Notes: generated by a model from the letters alone, not told the origin. Counted from the first letter of the stretch, positions 49,189 to 61,427 are shown. The stretch is 64,000 nt of DNA from Acinetobacter seifertii (GCF_000368065.1 NZ_KB851200.1:2163204-2227203), one strand, 5' to 3'. Numbers and translations are program-made.

Positions 49189-52100
49189 TTAAACTAAAAT
49201 ATCTCGCTTACCATTGGCACCCATAGCACTCACAATACCGTTCTCTTCCATTTGGTCGATAATACGGGCAGCACGGTTATAACCTAAGCTAAACTTACGC
49301 TGTAATGATGATGTAGATGCCTTTCGAGTTTCTAGAACAAACGATACGCATTGGTCATAAAGTGCATCACGGTCTGAAGCACCATCACCCTCTTCAAAGC
49401 CACGAGAAGTAGGCTCTTCATCAAATGGCGTCAAGATCTCATCTACATAGTCAGGTTCACCGCGTTCACGCCATGCATCACAGATACGGTTCACTTCATC
49501 ATCACTAATAAATGCGCCATGTACACGTTCTGGCTCAATCTTACCTGGCCCTAAGAACAGCATATCACCATGACCTAACAAGTCTTCTGCACCACCTGCA
49601 TCCAAAATAGTACGTGAGTCGATTTTACTGTTTACACGTAAAGCTACACGCGTTGGAATATTGGCTTTAATCAAACCCGTAATAACATCTACTGATGGAC
49701 GCTGAGTTGCAAGTAAAAGGTGAATACCAGCAGCACGAGATTTTTGCGCCAAACGCGTAATCATTTCTTCAGCTTTCTTACCTACTTGCATGATCATGTC
49801 GGCAAACTCATCTGCCACAATTACAATTGATGGTAACGGCGTTAAACGAGGTGCACGTTCTTGTGTCGCTGAGTCACTTGGCTTCCATGTTGGATCAATC
49901 AAGTCTTCCCCATTTGCAATTGCTTCTTCAACTTTTCGGTTGTAGTCACTTAACTTACGAATTTTAAGGAATGACATAAGCTTATAACGACGCTCCATTT
50001 CATTTACACACCAGTTTAATGCACTAACTGCATCTTTCATGTCAGTCACTACAGGCGTTAATAAATGCGGAATATCATTATAGTTTGCAAGTTCAAGCTG
50101 TTTTGGATCGATTAAAATTAAACGTAGCTGATCTGGCGTATATTTAAGTAACATCGATAAAATCATCGAGTTAACCGCAACAGATTTACCAGAACCGGTG
50201 GTACCCGCAACTAACATATGCGGTGCTTTTGCTAAATCGGTTAATACCGGATTACCAGAAATGTCTTTACCCATCGCCATGCTAATCAGTGCGCTTGGAT
50301 CTCGATATGTTGGCGTTTCCAATAACTCGATCAAACGTACCATCTCACGGGCACTATTAGGTACTTCAATACCAATATACGGTTTACCCGGAATAACCTC
50401 TACAACACGTACCGAAGCCATAGACATTGAACGCGCCAAGTCACGGGAAATATTAGTCACTTTAGATGCTTTAACACCCGGTGCTAAATCTAATTCAAAA
50501 CGCGTAACAACTGGACCTGGCTGAGCTTCAACCACCTGAGCCTTAACATTAAACTCTTGTAATTTAATCTCAAGCAATTCAGACAAACGAGAAAGCTGCT
50601 CTTCGGTAAAGTTAACTTTCTTATTTGGATCAACCTTATCAAGCAGTTCAAAGCCCGGTAATGTTGGTAAATCTAAGCGCTTCTTAGCTACCTGCATTGC
50701 ACGAGACATTGGTCGACCAGATGCATCAGTTAATGGTGCATCAAAATCGAACTCATCTTCAAAATCGTCCTCAGGTTTTCCAGCAGTTTCTTGCCAAGCT
50801 TCAATAAATTCTTCTTTTGAAAGCTTCTCTGCACCAATCACAGTTTGAATTGGTGCTTGTACAAATGCTGAAGATTGAGCATAACTACTTGCTTTGACCG
50901 GTTGAGTTGCTGGAGCAATATCTTCATCGATTAACAAGTCATCAAAATCATCAAACACCTGTTCATTTGATAAATTTTTAGGTGACTGATTTAAATTCGA
51001 TGGAGCTACAGATGTTTCAACTGATGCATGAGATGTTTGTGGCGTTACAACTGGTTCAACATGATGATCTTGAATGAATGGTGTATGCACATCAGTGGCA
51101 GTTTTACTATTTGGAACTGCGGCAAGTAACTCATCAAAAATCTCATCGTCGTTCCAATCTAAACCTTGATGAGTATTCGAGACTTGAGGCTGAGTTTGTT
51201 TAGCCTGATAAGCTACCTCTTGGAACTGCTCATGACTTGGATGTTCATTTGAATCATCAGCTGCTCTTAATAAGGCGTCAATTTCTTGCTTATGACTTGC
51301 ATCATCACGTTGCAAAGCGCGCCAAACTTCACCGGTAGCAACCAGACGCTCACTATCTTTTTTAAGCTGATGCGCTTGTTCAAGTGTATGTTCAAAGTTT
51401 TCTGGTTGAGGAGTTTGCTTTTCTTCCACAGCTTCAGGCTGACTTTGCTCTTTTGCTAAAACATCGGCAAATAAACGCTCTGCCATTTCATCGTGTCGTG
51501 TAGAGCTAACTTTTGTTTGTGTTTTTTCTGGTTGAATATTTAACTCTGCCTCATAAGCAACTTCGGCCTTAGGCATCTCTGCAACTTTTACCTTTGCTGT
51601 TTTATTTGCAGGCTGTGTAGTTAAATCATAAGCAGATTCATTTGGCGATACGTTCTTATAGAATAAGTCTTGTAAATAACTTGGCATCGCTTTGAGCGTA
51701 ACCCAAGTTTTGCTCCACTGCACCCCAAATGCCAAAGTGAACAAAACCACCCCAAAAACCAATAAAAAGAGTGTCGCACCATAAATTGTTAATAGTTGAG
51801 ATAAGCTCTGTCCCAATTCATAACCAATAATTCCACCTGCGGCATTATCCAAAGTATCTGCCGGTACATTCCAGTGTAAATAGAGTAAGCTCGATACAAC
51901 AAGAATTAAGAAGAATTGAGCAGCATAACGAAATGGGCGGTTTAGAAAACTATGCGGCCACCAGACTTGAATGGCTTCAACAAACAAGAAAATTGGAATA
52001 AGCAAACTTGCCCAGCCTAAAAAGCCAAACAGCAAATCTGCAATCCATGCACCAGCAATACCACTTGCATTAGATACTTGCTGAGTATCACTTGAAATAT

Positions 52101-52221
52101 GCATCCAGCCCGGATCAAATGGCGTATACGTTACTGTCGCCAGAAACATATAAATACCAAAAGAGACCAAGAATAATGTCATCAATAAGCGCTGTGCATA
52201 AACACTTGACACCGCAGTCAT
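49189..52221 (-). CDS. ftsK: DNA translocase FtsK
   Basis: The 1010-residue protein has an N-terminal four-segment membrane part (about 10-170) and a long acidic Gln/Pro linker (about 200-470). The motor domain contains Walker A GTTGSGKSVAVNSM, Walker B IVIVADEFADMIM and the C-terminal gamma domain SSLQRKFSLGYNRAARIIDQMEENG, which reads KOPS sequences. It pumps chromosome dimers at the septum and activates XerCD. The linker is shorter than in E. coli (about 1330 residues). A GGACAGTAT box precedes the ATG. Confidence 0.97.
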   Translation of the reverse strand: MTAVSSVYAQRLLMTLFLVSFGIYMFLATVTYTPFDPGWMHISSDTQQVSNASGIAGAWIADLLFGFLGWASLLIPIFLFVEAIQVWWPHSFLNRPFRYAAQFFLILVVSSLLYLHWNVPADTLDNAAGGIIGYELGQSLSQLLTIYGATLFLLVFGVVLFTLAFGVQWSKTWVTLKAMPSYLQDLFYKNVSPNESAYDLTTQPANKTAKVKVAEMPKAEVAYEAELNIQPEKTQTKVSSTRHDEMAERLFADVLAKEQSQPEAVEEKQTPQPENFEHTLEQAHQLKKDSERLVATGEVWRALQRDDASHKQEIDALLRAADDSNEHPSHEQFQEVAYQAKQTQPQVSNTHQGLDWNDDEIFDELLAAVPNSKTATDVHTPFIQDHHVEPVVTPQTSHASVETSVAPSNLNQSPKNLSNEQVFDDFDDLLIDEDIAPATQPVKASSYAQSSAFVQAPIQTVIGAEKLSKEEFIEAWQETAGKPEDDFEDEFDFDAPLTDASGRPMSRAMQVAKKRLDLPTLPGFELLDKVDPNKKVNFTEEQLSRLSELLEIKLQEFNVKAQVVEAQPGPVVTRFELDLAPGVKASKVTNISRDLARSMSMASVRVVEVIPGKPYIGIEVPNSAREMVRLIELLETPTYRDPSALISMAMGKDISGNPVLTDLAKAPHMLVAGTTGSGKSVAVNSMILSMLLKYTPDQLRLILIDPKQLELANYNDIPHLLTPVVTDMKDAVSALNWCVNEMERRYKLMSFLKIRKLSDYNRKVEEAIANGEDLIDPTWKPSDSATQERAPRLTPLPSIVIVADEFADMIMQVGKKAEEMITRLAQKSRAAGIHLLLATQRPSVDVITGLIKANIPTRVALRVNSKIDSRTILDAGGAEDLLGHGDMLFLGPGKIEPERVHGAFISDDEVNRICDAWRERGEPDYVDEILTPFDEEPTSRGFEEGDGASDRDALYDQCVSFVLETRKASTSSLQRKFSLGYNRAARIIDQMEENGIVSAMGANGKRDILV

Positions 52222-52475
52222 ATACTGTCCTGTAACCCATTTAATTATTGGTTTAGAGATGTGAAGACCAACATTTCAGATCTTCAACGAATGAACTTTA
52301 TATTATGCACCTGTTCTTACAAAAAAGGTGCATGATTCTTTACAGTTGTTGTTAACATAAGGCTCTTCTATATTGTTATATAACTTAATTCGATTGACCT
52401 GATCAATATTATCCACATCGATTTCACGCTATTGGTCCGCAATTTCACGTATAATTTTCAAAATTCTCGAAATAA

Positions 52476-53438
<963 letters not shown>

Positions 53439-53450
53439 GTTTAGATATTA

Positions 53451-53482
53451 CAAACAGCCGTTTTATAACGGCTGTTTTTTTA
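53451..53482 (+). terminator. Terminator of trxB
   Basis: AAACAGCCGTT and AACGGCTGTTT pair around TTAT and run into T. Confidence 0.88.
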
Positions 53483-53557
53483 TCATTTATAATAATTACT
53501 GGCTGCCTCATATTAATTTTTATAGCATAACCTTTAAACGCACATTATTTTAGACTT

Positions 53558-54289
53558 ATGAATAAACTACCTCTATCTCAATATATTTTTCCAGATCCAG
53601 AGGAAGCTGATCCAGATGGTCATGGTTTAATTTGTATCGGAGCGGACCTCTCCCCTTCTACTTTATATGAAGCTTACACCCATGGTTTGTTTCCATGGTT
53701 TAATGAAGATGAGCCTATTTGTTGGTGGAGTCCTGAACCACGCTGTGTGATTTATCCTCAAAACTATAAACCAAGTAAATCGCTCATTCGGAATATGAAA
53801 AAGTATGATTACACCATTACGGTAAACCGTGCTTTTGAACAGGTCATACGTTCATGTTCACTACCTCGAAGTTATGCCAATGAAACTTGGATTAGTGAAG
53901 ATATTATTCAGGGCTATTTCGCAATGTTTAATGCAGGTTATGGCTATAGCATAGAAGTCTGGCAAGATGAACAGTTGGTAGGTGGTTTATATGGGGTAAC
54001 GATCGGGAAAGGTTGTTTTGGCGAGTCGATGTTTAGTACCCAAACCGATGTTTCTAAAATGGCTTTTTATACTTTAATGTTAATCGGTCAAGAAAATCAG
54101 CTTCCTTGGGTCGACTGCCAACTGGTAAATAGTCACTTAATTAGCCTTGGGGCTTGTACACTTTCTCGGCAGGAATATCTTAAATCGTTACAAGATGTAA
54201 TTATTCACCCCTCTATCAATTGGAAAAAGTATCAAGAACGTGTATTTTCAAGTAAAACAATAGCATTAAATGCAAAATTAATGGAATGA
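53558..54289 (+). CDS. aat: Leucyl/phenylalanyl-tRNA-protein transferase
   Basis: The 243-residue protein has the family motifs [52 protein letters not shown] and [16 protein letters not shown]. It adds Leu or Phe to N-terminal Arg or Lys of proteins for ClpSP degradation (N-end rule). It lies 18 bp before the Bpt-type transferase, a functional pair, so the two are one operon. Confidence 0.96.
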   Translation: MNKLPLSQYIFPDPEEADPDGHGLICIGADLSPSTLYEAYTHGLFPWFNEDEPICWWSPEPRCVIYPQNYKPSKSLIRNMKKYDYTITVNRAFEQVIRSCSLPRSYANETWISEDIIQGYFAMFNAGYGYSIEVWQDEQLVGGLYGVTIGKGCFGESMFSTQTDVSKMAFYTLMLIGQENQLPWVDCQLVNSHLISLGACTLSRQEYLKSLQDVIIHPSINWKKYQERVFSSKTIALNAKLME

Positions 54290-54307
54290 TAACAGGAGGG
54301 ACCAATC

Positions 54308-55123
54308 ATGAAATCATATCACCCGAAGTCCCTTTTAAATGATCTGCAGTATTATATTACTCCACCTCACGATTGCAGCTATTTAGAAAATAAATCAGCA
54401 CGTATGGTCTTTTTAGACCCGATTCATCGAATTGATGTAGTGACTCTTTCTGAACTTTCTCGTTTAGGGTTTCGTCGTAGTGGCGACTTTGTATACCGTC
54501 CTGAATGCCATTTATGTAGACAATGTTTGTCTTGTCGTGTTCCTGTAGCCGATTTCCAAATGAACAGCATGCAAAAAAAAGCGTGGAAACGAAATCAAGA
54601 TCTTACTATGACTGTTCTACCAACACGGCAAGCTGCACAAATTCATTATGATTTATATGAACGTTACATTAATGAGCGCCATGCCGATGGCGATATGTTT
54701 CCGCCGAGTTTAGATCAGTTTGAAAAATTTCTAGTTCATAGCTGCACAGATAGTTTCTTCTTGGAATTATGGAAAGATAACCGTCTGATCAGTGTTTCTA
54801 CATGTGATCTTATGGATGATGGTTTATCAGCGGTCTATACATTCTTTGATCCAGATGAGCACCGTAGATCTTTAGGTGTTTATTCGATTTTGAATCAAAT
54901 CGAATATGTAAAATCACTTGGCTTAGAATATCTTTATTTAGGCTATTGGGTACCTCACTCTGCCAAAATGAACTACAAATCGCAATATACACCTTTAGAA
55001 CTTTTACTAGATGGGCAATGGCGCCGTTTAAATAGATCATTGTCACCAGAAGAGATCCAACAGTTAGGTACGTCTCTTATGACAACCTTACCTTCCGAAT
55101 GGAACAACTTAATTATTAAATAG
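54308..55123 (+). CDS. bpt: Aspartate/glutamate leucyltransferase (Bpt-type)
   Basis: The 271-residue protein has the ATE N-terminal Cys-rich part YRPECHLCRQCLSCRVPV (about 60-77) and the C-terminal VYTFFDPDEHRRSLGVYSILNQIEYVKSLGLEYLYLGYWV, the GNAT-like transferase core. It adds Leu to N-terminal Asp or Glu of proteins. It starts with an AGGAGGGA box and is co-transcribed with aat, feeding the same degradation route. Confidence 0.95.
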   Translation: MKSYHPKSLLNDLQYYITPPHDCSYLENKSARMVFLDPIHRIDVVTLSELSRLGFRRSGDFVYRPECHLCRQCLSCRVPVADFQMNSMQKKAWKRNQDLTMTVLPTRQAAQIHYDLYERYINERHADGDMFPPSLDQFEKFLVHSCTDSFFLELWKDNRLISVSTCDLMDDGLSAVYTFFDPDEHRRSLGVYSILNQIEYVKSLGLEYLYLGYWVPHSAKMNYKSQYTPLELLLDGQWRRLNRSLSPEEIQQLGTSLMTTLPSEWNNLIIK

Positions 55124-55161
55124 TTTTAATCTATTCTTATCAAATGCAAAGAGATAAGTGA

Positions 55162-55617
55162 TTAAAATAATGATGCGAAATCATCAGTACAGGTTTTTAC
55201 CATAATCACCGCATTTTCACGCCCACCTTCTTGAGTAGGATAATAATTGCGACGCAGATCAATTTGGTGAAAGCCTGTTTTTTCATATAAACCAATAGCT
55301 GCTTTATTACTTTCACGGACTTCTAAAAAGATTTGTACTGGCTCATTTTTTAATTGATCAATTGAAGCACTTAATAATTCATATCCTAAACCCTGCCCTT
55401 GCATTTTAGGATCAACTGCCATGAGTAATAAATTTGCTTCATCTAAAACGGGTTGTAAAATACAAAATCCAACTACTTTGCTATTTAACTCAATCACTGT
55501 GCATTGATAAGAATTCAAAGATTCAATAAATTGCTGTCTTGACCATGGGTGTGTCTGAACAAGCTTTTCAATTTGAGCAACACTATCCACATCGGAGGCT
55601 TGCATAGTACGAATCAT
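55162..55617 (-). CDS. rimI: Ribosomal-protein-S18-alanine N-acetyltransferase RimI-type
   Basis: Start chosen at ATG 55617 (MIRTMQASDVDSV), giving 151 residues; a GTG start would add four. The GNAT acetyl-CoA site is LLLMAVDPKMQGQGLGYELL and the C-terminal IFLEVRESNKAAIGLYEKTGFHQIDLRRNYY is characteristic of RimI. It acetylates the N-terminus of S18, possibly other substrates. It lies convergent to bpt; no clear terminator separates them. Confidence 0.9.
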   Translation of the reverse strand: MIRTMQASDVDSVAQIEKLVQTHPWSRQQFIESLNSYQCTVIELNSKVVGFCILQPVLDEANLLLMAVDPKMQGQGLGYELLSASIDQLKNEPVQIFLEVRESNKAAIGLYEKTGFHQIDLRRNYYPTQEGGRENAVIMVKTCTDDFASLF

Positions 55618-55682
55618 GAATTTCAACACATTTACAGATTTCTAGTTAAACGTATTATAGAAACTTAAATAGAAAAAACGAG

Positions 55683-55713
55683 CAAAAAAAAGAGCAATTA
55701 AATTGCTCTTTTT
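55683..55713 (-). terminator. Terminator of the first PF10118-type gene
   Basis: AAAGAGCAATT and AATTGCTCTTT pair around TA on the minus strand with a T run. It is near-symmetrical and may act both ways. Confidence 0.83.
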
Positions 55714-55725
55714 CTATGTGATTTA

Positions 55726-56601
55726 TTAGAAGCCTAACTTTTCACGCCAAGTTGCTAATAAAGCCGTGGTATCCGAATCATTTGGATGAAATTTTGGTCT
55801 TAAAAAGTCCAGCAATTCTGGAATTTGACGTGTCATAAATCCTTTACGACCATACATAAACTTAAGCATGTATTTGGTATCTTTCCAAGTTAACTTTTCA
55901 TCAGTCTTGAGTAACTTAGCCGTAAAGTATGATTGAGTTGCGAAGATTAAAGCCATGGCAATAATTAAAGCAGTTGAACGCATAAAATAAGCTTTCGGAC
56001 CTTGCCCATACATACTTGTATAAACATCAAAAGCTACGGCTTTATGTTCATTTTCTTCAACCGCATGCCACATCCACAAATGATACATGGTGTTATCTTG
56101 GAACATCGCCTGAATTTCAGGATTTTGTAGAAGTTCAGCGGCAATAGTCGAAGTAAAATGTTCTAGAGCACATGTTCCCGTCAAATCAATCATTTCTTTG
56201 GTGTAGCCAAAAGGTTTCATTAATTTGGTTACAACAGCCGTACCTATCTTAATGACTGTTCCTGTTTGCTTTTCCATATGACGAACATCATAACCATAAG
56301 CCTGCGCTGAAGCATTAAATGCTAAGTGCTCTTTCGAATGCATGGCTTCCTGACCAATAAAAGCGCTAATTTCCTTTTGAAGAGCTGGGTCAGCAAGTTT
56401 TGGATCATTTCGTACAGCACGCGTACTATTTACAAAGAATTGTTCACCTTCAGGAAAAAGAGCCGATAATGCTGTCATAAAGTGAGTTAATCCTGCATCG
56501 TAATTTGCCCAATAGCGTGGAACTTGATCAAATTCAAAGTCCATACGACGCACAGGGAAGCTTGCTCCAGCACGATTAGAAATATTTACTTTAGCATTCA
56601 T
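55726..56601 (-). CDS. Predicted metal-dependent hydrolase, PF10118 type (copy 1)
   Basis: Start chosen at ATG 56601 with AAAGGAG upstream, giving 291 residues. Conserved acidic/His helices AFIGQEAMHSKEHLAFN (about 77-93), LTGTCALEHFTSTIAAELL and WHAVEENEHKAVAFDVY suggest a diiron-like centre (E..H and E..H pairs). The C-terminal region has one hydrophobic segment (ALIIAMALIFATQSYF). Function is not known; the family is annotated as a metal-dependent hydrolase. It is a close paralogue of the next gene. Confidence 0.78.
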   Translation of the reverse strand: MNAKVNISNRAGASFPVRRMDFEFDQVPRYWANYDAGLTHFMTALSALFPEGEQFFVNSTRAVRNDPKLADPALQKEISAFIGQEAMHSKEHLAFNASAQAYGYDVRHMEKQTGTVIKIGTAVVTKLMKPFGYTKEMIDLTGTCALEHFTSTIAAELLQNPEIQAMFQDNTMYHLWMWHAVEENEHKAVAFDVYTSMYGQGPKAYFMRSTALIIAMALIFATQSYFTAKLLKTDEKLTWKDTKYMLKFMYGRKGFMTRQIPELLDFLRPKFHPNDSDTTALLATWREKLGF

Positions 56602-56796
56602 GTTAGACTCCTTTAAGTGAACCAAAAATTCACTTATATCCTTATTTATTTTCTTAATATTTATAATAATACGCTTTTAAAAATGCTATTTAAGTGCAGA
56701 TGAGGACAGCGAATTATCAGATGAGGTCATTAAAAGCCCCTTTCTGAATCAAAATAAAACTCTATAATTTTAAAAATGAGTAGCACTTTTAAGGCA

Positions 56797-56826
56797 ACAA
56801 AAAAGGGCTATTCACAGCCCTTTTCA
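56797..56826 (-). terminator. Terminator of the second PF10118-type gene
   Basis: AAGGGCT and AGCCCTT pair around TTCAC or GTGAA on the minus strand, with T runs. It lies after the stop at 56840. Confidence 0.85.
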
Positions 56827-56839
56827 CTTTATTTTTTGG

Positions 56840-57721
56840 TTAAAGTCCAAGTTTAGCTTTCCATGTTTTTAACAAGCTAACTGTATCTAAATCGTTAGGA
56901 TGAAAACCTGGTTTAAAATAAGCAAGCATTTCTTTCGCCATACCTGTAATAATACCTTTCGATGGGCTATAACCATATTTATAAATTACAGACAGCTCAG
57001 CTAAGTTTAATTTATTATCTTGTTTTAAAAGACGAAGTACAAACGATGATTGAATCAAAAAGATTAAAGTCATAGCAAATACTAAAGAGCTCGTACGTAA
57101 AGCATAAGCCTTTACACCTTTACCAAATACACCCTCGTATACATCAAAAGCTACAGCTTTATGCTCATTTTCTTCAACTGCATGCCAATACCACATAGTT
57201 GACATGGTCTCATCAGTCATCAGCTCTTGAATGTTCTTATTTACTAATAATTGTGAGGCGATAGTAGCTGTAAAATGCTCAAGTGCAGTAGTAGCAGTCA
57301 GATCCACCATTTCTTTTGTCATGCCAAAAGGTTTAACAATTTTTACAAAAGTTTTAATAGCTGTTTGAATCGCTGTATCAGTGAATTTCTCTAACGTTTC
57401 TACATCATGACCAAACTTTTGAGCAGAAGCATTAAAATTTACATGCTCTTGAGTGTGCATTGCTTCTTGGCCAATGAAAGCACTAATCTCTTTTTGTAGC
57501 AGTTCATCATCTTTAATAGCTGGATGATAACGTACAGCACGTACACTATCGATGAAGAATTTCTCACCAGCAGGAAACAATGCTGATAATGCAGTCATAA
57601 AATGTGTGAGTCCAGCAGAACCATTCATCCAATATTCTGGTACATCATTAAAGTCAAAATTCATACGACGTACTGGAAAGCTCGCTCCTGCACGATTCGT
57701 AATATTCACTTTAGCGTTCAT
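56840..57721 (-). CDS. Predicted metal-dependent hydrolase, PF10118 type (copy 2)
   Basis: The 293-residue protein starts MNAKVNITNRAGASFPVRRM, nearly the same as copy 1, with AAGGAG upstream. The EAMHTQEHVNFN, LTATTALEHFTATIA and WHAVEENEHKAVAFDVY helices match it. About half of the residues look identical to copy 1 by eye. Each copy has its own ribosome site and terminator, so they are probably independent units from a tandem duplication. Substrate unknown. Confidence 0.78.
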   Translation of the reverse strand: MNAKVNITNRAGASFPVRRMNFDFNDVPEYWMNGSAGLTHFMTALSALFPAGEKFFIDSVRAVRYHPAIKDDELLQKEISAFIGQEAMHTQEHVNFNASAQKFGHDVETLEKFTDTAIQTAIKTFVKIVKPFGMTKEMVDLTATTALEHFTATIASQLLVNKNIQELMTDETMSTMWYWHAVEENEHKAVAFDVYEGVFGKGVKAYALRTSSLVFAMTLIFLIQSSFVLRLLKQDNKLNLAELSVIYKYGYSPSKGIITGMAKEMLAYFKPGFHPNDLDTVSLLKTWKAKLGL

Positions 57722-57879
57722 ATCGAAAGCTCCTTACTAGTAACCTAAGTTACATAAACTTTATTGTTCATTTTCTTGATTCTTATCATACAAATTTAAT
57801 AAAAAGGCTTAAGTGCAAATAAGGACATTGAAGTATCAGTTAAGGCCAGCTTTAAATTGAATTGTCAAACAATAAGCAT

Positions 57880-57912
57880 AAAAAAACGCTCCCAAAGGAG
57901 CGCTTTTTTTCA
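57880..57912 (-). terminator. Terminator of the str operon after tuf
   Basis: AAAGCGCTCC and GGAGCGTTTT pair around TTTG or CAAA on the minus strand, with T runs on both strands. Confidence 0.88.
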
Positions 57913-57923
57913 CTGAAAAGTGA

Positions 57924-59114
57924 TTATGCAGTTACTTTCGCAACAACACCAGCACCTACAGTACGACCACCTTCACGGATCGCAAAACGTAGACCTGGGT
58001 CCATTGCGATTGGGTGGATTAATTCTACTGACATTTCAACGTTGTCACCTGGCATAACCATTTCAACGCCTTCTTTCAACTGGATCGCACCAGTTACGTC
58101 AGTTGTACGGAAGTAGAACTGTGGACGGTAACCATTTAAGAATGGAGTGTGACGACCACCTTCTTCTTTAGAAAGTACGTATACTTCTGCGTCGAATTTA
58201 GTGTGCGGCTTGATTGTACCTGGTTTAGCAAGTACTTGACCACGTTGTACGTCTTCACGCTTAGTACCACGAAGTAATACACCACAGTTCTCGCCTGCAC
58301 GGCCTTCGTCAAGAAGTTTACGGAACATTTCTACGCCAGTTACAGTTGTTTTAACTGTATCTTTAATACCAACGATCTCTACTTCTTCACCAACTTTAAC
58401 AATACCTGATTCTACACGGCCTGTTACTACAGTACCACGACCAGAAATTGAGAATACGTCTTCGATTGGCATTAAGAATGCTTTGTCGATAGCACGTTCT
58501 GGTTCTGGGATGTAAGAGTCAAGAGCTGCTACAAGAGCAAGAACTGATTCTTCACCGTAAGGACCTGCTTCACCGTTAAGAGCAGCAAGAGCTGAACCAC
58601 GGATTACTGGAGTGTCATCACCTGGGAAGTCATAAGTAGAAAGAAGTTCACGAACTTCCATTTCTACTAATTCAAGTAATTCTTCGTCATCAACAAGGTC
58701 GCATTTGTTTAAGAATACGATGATGTAAGGTACACCAACCTGACGAGAAAGAAGGATGTGTTCACGAGTTTGTGGCATTGGACCATCAGTCGCAGCACAT
58801 ACAAGGATCGCGCCGTCCATCTGAGCAGCACCAGTGATCATGTTTTTAACGTAATCGGCGTGGCCCGGGCAGTCAACGTGTGCGTAGTGACGAATTGGAG
58901 AATCGTATTCTACGTGTGAAGTATTAATTGTAATACCACGTGCTTTTTCTTCAGGTGCTGAGTCGATTTGTGAGTAATCTTTCGCTTCACCGCCGTAAGT
59001 TTTTGCACAAATAGTTGCAATCGCAGCAGTTAAAGTTGTTTTACCATGGTCAACGTGACCGATTGTGCCCACGTTTACGTGTGGCTTATTACGTTCAAAC
59101 TTGGCTTTAGCCAT
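57924..59114 (-). CDS. tuf: Elongation factor Tu
   Basis: The 396-residue GTPase has G1 [12 protein letters not shown] (about 18-29), G3 [10 protein letters not shown]4 NKCDLVD and G5 [21 protein letters not shown] marks domain 3. It delivers aminoacyl-tRNA to the ribosome. It is the last gene of the str operon, 94 bp after fusA, with a stem-loop in the gap. Codon use is strongly biased, as expected for a highly expressed gene. Confidence 0.98.
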   Translation of the reverse strand: MAKAKFERNKPHVNVGTIGHVDHGKTTLTAAIATICAKTYGGEAKDYSQIDSAPEEKARGITINTSHVEYDSPIRHYAHVDCPGHADYVKNMITGAAQMDGAILVCAATDGPMPQTREHILLSRQVGVPYIIVFLNKCDLVDDEELLELVEMEVRELLSTYDFPGDDTPVIRGSALAALNGEAGPYGEESVLALVAALDSYIPEPERAIDKAFLMPIEDVFSISGRGTVVTGRVESGIVKVGEEVEIVGIKDTVKTTVTGVEMFRKLLDEGRAGENCGVLLRGTKREDVQRGQVLAKPGTIKPHTKFDAEVYVLSKEEGGRHTPFLNGYRPQFYFRTTDVTGAIQLKEGVEMVMPGDNVEMSVELIHPIAMDPGLRFAIREGGRTVGAGVVAKVTA

Positions 59115-59136
59115 GATGATCTTCCTTTATTAACTA

Positions 59137-59159
59137 CTCATGGAGGGTCACCCCATGAG
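59137..59159 (-). other. Stem-loop between fusA and tuf
   Basis: CTCATGG and CCATGAG (59137-59143, 59153-59159) pair around GC-rich loop bases. No U run follows, so it is not a terminator; it may mark processing or protect the tuf transcript end (inference). Confidence 0.55.
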
Positions 59160-59208
59160 CACTTGGTTTTCAACTAAGAATTAGTTAGGGCTTATAGTAA
59201 TCGAAAGA

Positions 59209-61347
59209 TTACTCGTCGTCACCTTTTTTACCGCCAGCTTGGAATTTAGCGATGATGCCTTCAGCCACGTTACGTGGAGTTTCAGCATATTTAGCAAATT
59301 CCATAGAGTAAGTCGCACGACCTTGAGACATAGAACGCATTTGAGTCGCGTAACCAAACATCTCAGCAAGAGGAACTTCTGCACGAATTGCTTTTGTTCC
59401 ACCAGGAAGATCGTCCATACCTTGAACCATACCACGACGACGGTTTAAGTCACCCATGATATCGCCCATGTAGTCTTCTGGAGTTTCTACTTCAACTTTC
59501 ATGATAGGTTCAAGAAGGATAGGATCCGCTTTCATGAAACCATCACGGAAGGCATAAGAACCTGCCATTTTGAACGATAATTCGTCAGAGTCGACGTCAT
59601 GGTAAGAACCGTCGAATAATGTCGCTTTAATACCAACAACAGGGTAACCAGCCAATACACCATTCTTCATACGTTCTTGAATACCTTTGTCAACCGCGCC
59701 AAAGAATTCTTTAGGTACTACACCACCAACAACTTCTTCAACGAATTGGTATTCTTTACCAGCTTCTTCAACATCAAGCGGTTCAAGACGTACATATACG
59801 TGACCAAACTTACCTTTACCACCAGTTTGACGTACGAACTTACCTTCTTGTTCAACAGACTTTTTGATCGTTTCACGGTAAGCAACCATTGGTTTACCAA
59901 TGTTAGCTTCAACACCGAATTCACGCTTCATACGGTCAACAATGATGTCAAGGTGAAGTTCACCCATACCAGCAATAATTGTTTGACCAGATTCTTCATC
60001 TGTACGAACACGGAACGATGGATCTTCTTTAGCCAAACGACCTAAAGCGATAGACATTTTTTCTTGGTCTGCTTTAGTTTTTGGTTCCACAGCCAATGAA
60101 ATTACTGGCTCTGGGAATTCCATACGCTCAAGAGTAATGATGTTTTTCTCATCACATAATGTATCACCAGTTGTAACGTCTTTAAGACCTACACACGCTG
60201 CGATATCACCTGCACGGATTTCATCAAGATCTTGACGTTCGTTCGCATGCATTTGCACGATACGACCGATACGTTCACGCTTAGCTTTAACTGGGTTATA
60301 AACCGGATCACCTTGTTTAAGAACACCAGAGTAAACACGTACGAATGTTAAGTTACCTACGAATTTGTCGTTCATGATTTTGAACGCAAGCGCAGAGAAC
60401 GGAGCTTCGTCAGATGCTTCACGAGACGCTTTAGTTTCGTCTTTGTCGTCAAGGATACCTTCGATCGCTTTAACTTCTGTAGGTGATGGTAAGAATTCAA
60501 TTACAGCGTCCAACATACGTTGAACACCTTTGTTTTTGAACGCAGAACCACAAAGCATTACTTGAATTTCAGAAGCTAATGTACGAGCACGTAAACCTGC
60601 AATGATCTCTTCTTTAGAAAGATCACCTTCTTCAAGGTACTTGTCCATTAATTCTTCAGAAGCTTCAGCCGCAGCTTCAACCATTTTTGTACGCCATTCG
60701 TTAGACGTATCAACTAGGTCAGCTGGGATATCAGCATATTCAAACTTCATACCTTGAGATGCTTCATCCCAGATAATCGCTTTCATTTCGATAAGGTCAA
60801 CAACACCCTGGAATGTATCTTCAGCACCAATTGGCACAACGATAGGAACAGGATTACCACCTAAACGAGTTTTAACTTGCTCAACAGCACGGAAGAAGTT
60901 TGCACCAGTACGGTCCATCTTGTTCACGAATGCTAAACGAGGCACTTTATATTTGTTCGCTTGACGCCATACAGTTTCAGACTGAGGTTGTACACCACCT
61001 ACAGCACAGTAAACCATACACGCACCGTCAAGAACACGCATAGAACGTTCAACTTCGATTGTGAAGTCTACGTGTCCCGGGGTGTCAATTACGTTGATAC
61101 GGTGTTGTTCAAATTGGTTACCCATACCAGACCAGAAACAAGTCGTAGCAGCAGAGGTAATTGTAATACCACGCTCTTGTTCTTGTTCCATCCAGTCCAT
61201 TGTTGCTGCACCGTCGTGTACTTCACCAATTTTGTGAGATACACCTGTGTAGAACAAAATACGTTCAGTTGTAGTTGTTTTACCTGCGTCAATGTGCGCA
61301 GAAATACCGATGTTACGGTAACGAGTAATTGGGGTTTGGCGAGCCAT
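59209..61347 (-). CDS. fusA: Elongation factor G
   Basis: Start chosen at ATG 61347 ([15 protein letters not shown]) with AGGA upstream; the frame to 61392 lacks conserved sequence. The 712-residue protein has G1 [14 protein letters not shown] (about 17-30), G2 [15 protein letters not shown]3 [12 protein letters not shown] and G4 NKMDRTGA. Domain [18 protein letters not shown] and domain [16 protein letters not shown] are also clear. It drives translocation and, with RRF, recycling. It follows rpsG and a short reading frame. Confidence 0.98.
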   Translation of the reverse strand: MARQTPITRYRNIGISAHIDAGKTTTTERILFYTGVSHKIGEVHDGAATMDWMEQEQERGITITSAATTCFWSGMGNQFEQHRINVIDTPGHVDFTIEVERSMRVLDGACMVYCAVGGVQPQSETVWRQANKYKVPRLAFVNKMDRTGANFFRAVEQVKTRLGGNPVPIVVPIGAEDTFQGVVDLIEMKAIIWDEASQGMKFEYADIPADLVDTSNEWRTKMVEAAAEASEELMDKYLEEGDLSKEEIIAGLRARTLASEIQVMLCGSAFKNKGVQRMLDAVIEFLPSPTEVKAIEGILDDKDETKASREASDEAPFSALAFKIMNDKFVGNLTFVRVYSGVLKQGDPVYNPVKAKRERIGRIVQMHANERQDLDEIRAGDIAACVGLKDVTTGDTLCDEKNIITLERMEFPEPVISLAVEPKTKADQEKMSIALGRLAKEDPSFRVRTDEESGQTIIAGMGELHLDIIVDRMKREFGVEANIGKPMVAYRETIKKSVEQEGKFVRQTGGKGKFGHVYVRLEPLDVEEAGKEYQFVEEVVGGVVPKEFFGAVDKGIQERMKNGVLAGYPVVGIKATLFDGSYHDVDSDELSFKMAGSYAFRDGFMKADPILLEPIMKVEVETPEDYMGDIMGDLNRRRGMVQGMDDLPGGTKAIRAEVPLAEMFGYATQMRSMSQGRATYSMEFAKYAETPRNVAEGIIAKFQAGGKKGDDE

Positions 61348-61427
61348 GATGTCTACATTCCTAAATGTTATATTTAAAACAGGACGCACCAATTAAATTG
61401 ATGCGCGCGAATATCCAAACAGGCAAC

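Noticed and set aside
60961..61377. Long plus-strand frames opposite fusA and rpsG (also 59677-60045)
   Set aside because: They are antisense to highly expressed genes with biased codons that leave few stops on the other strand. The predicted proteins look like low-complexity Thr/Val/Phe translations, and there are no ribosome sites.
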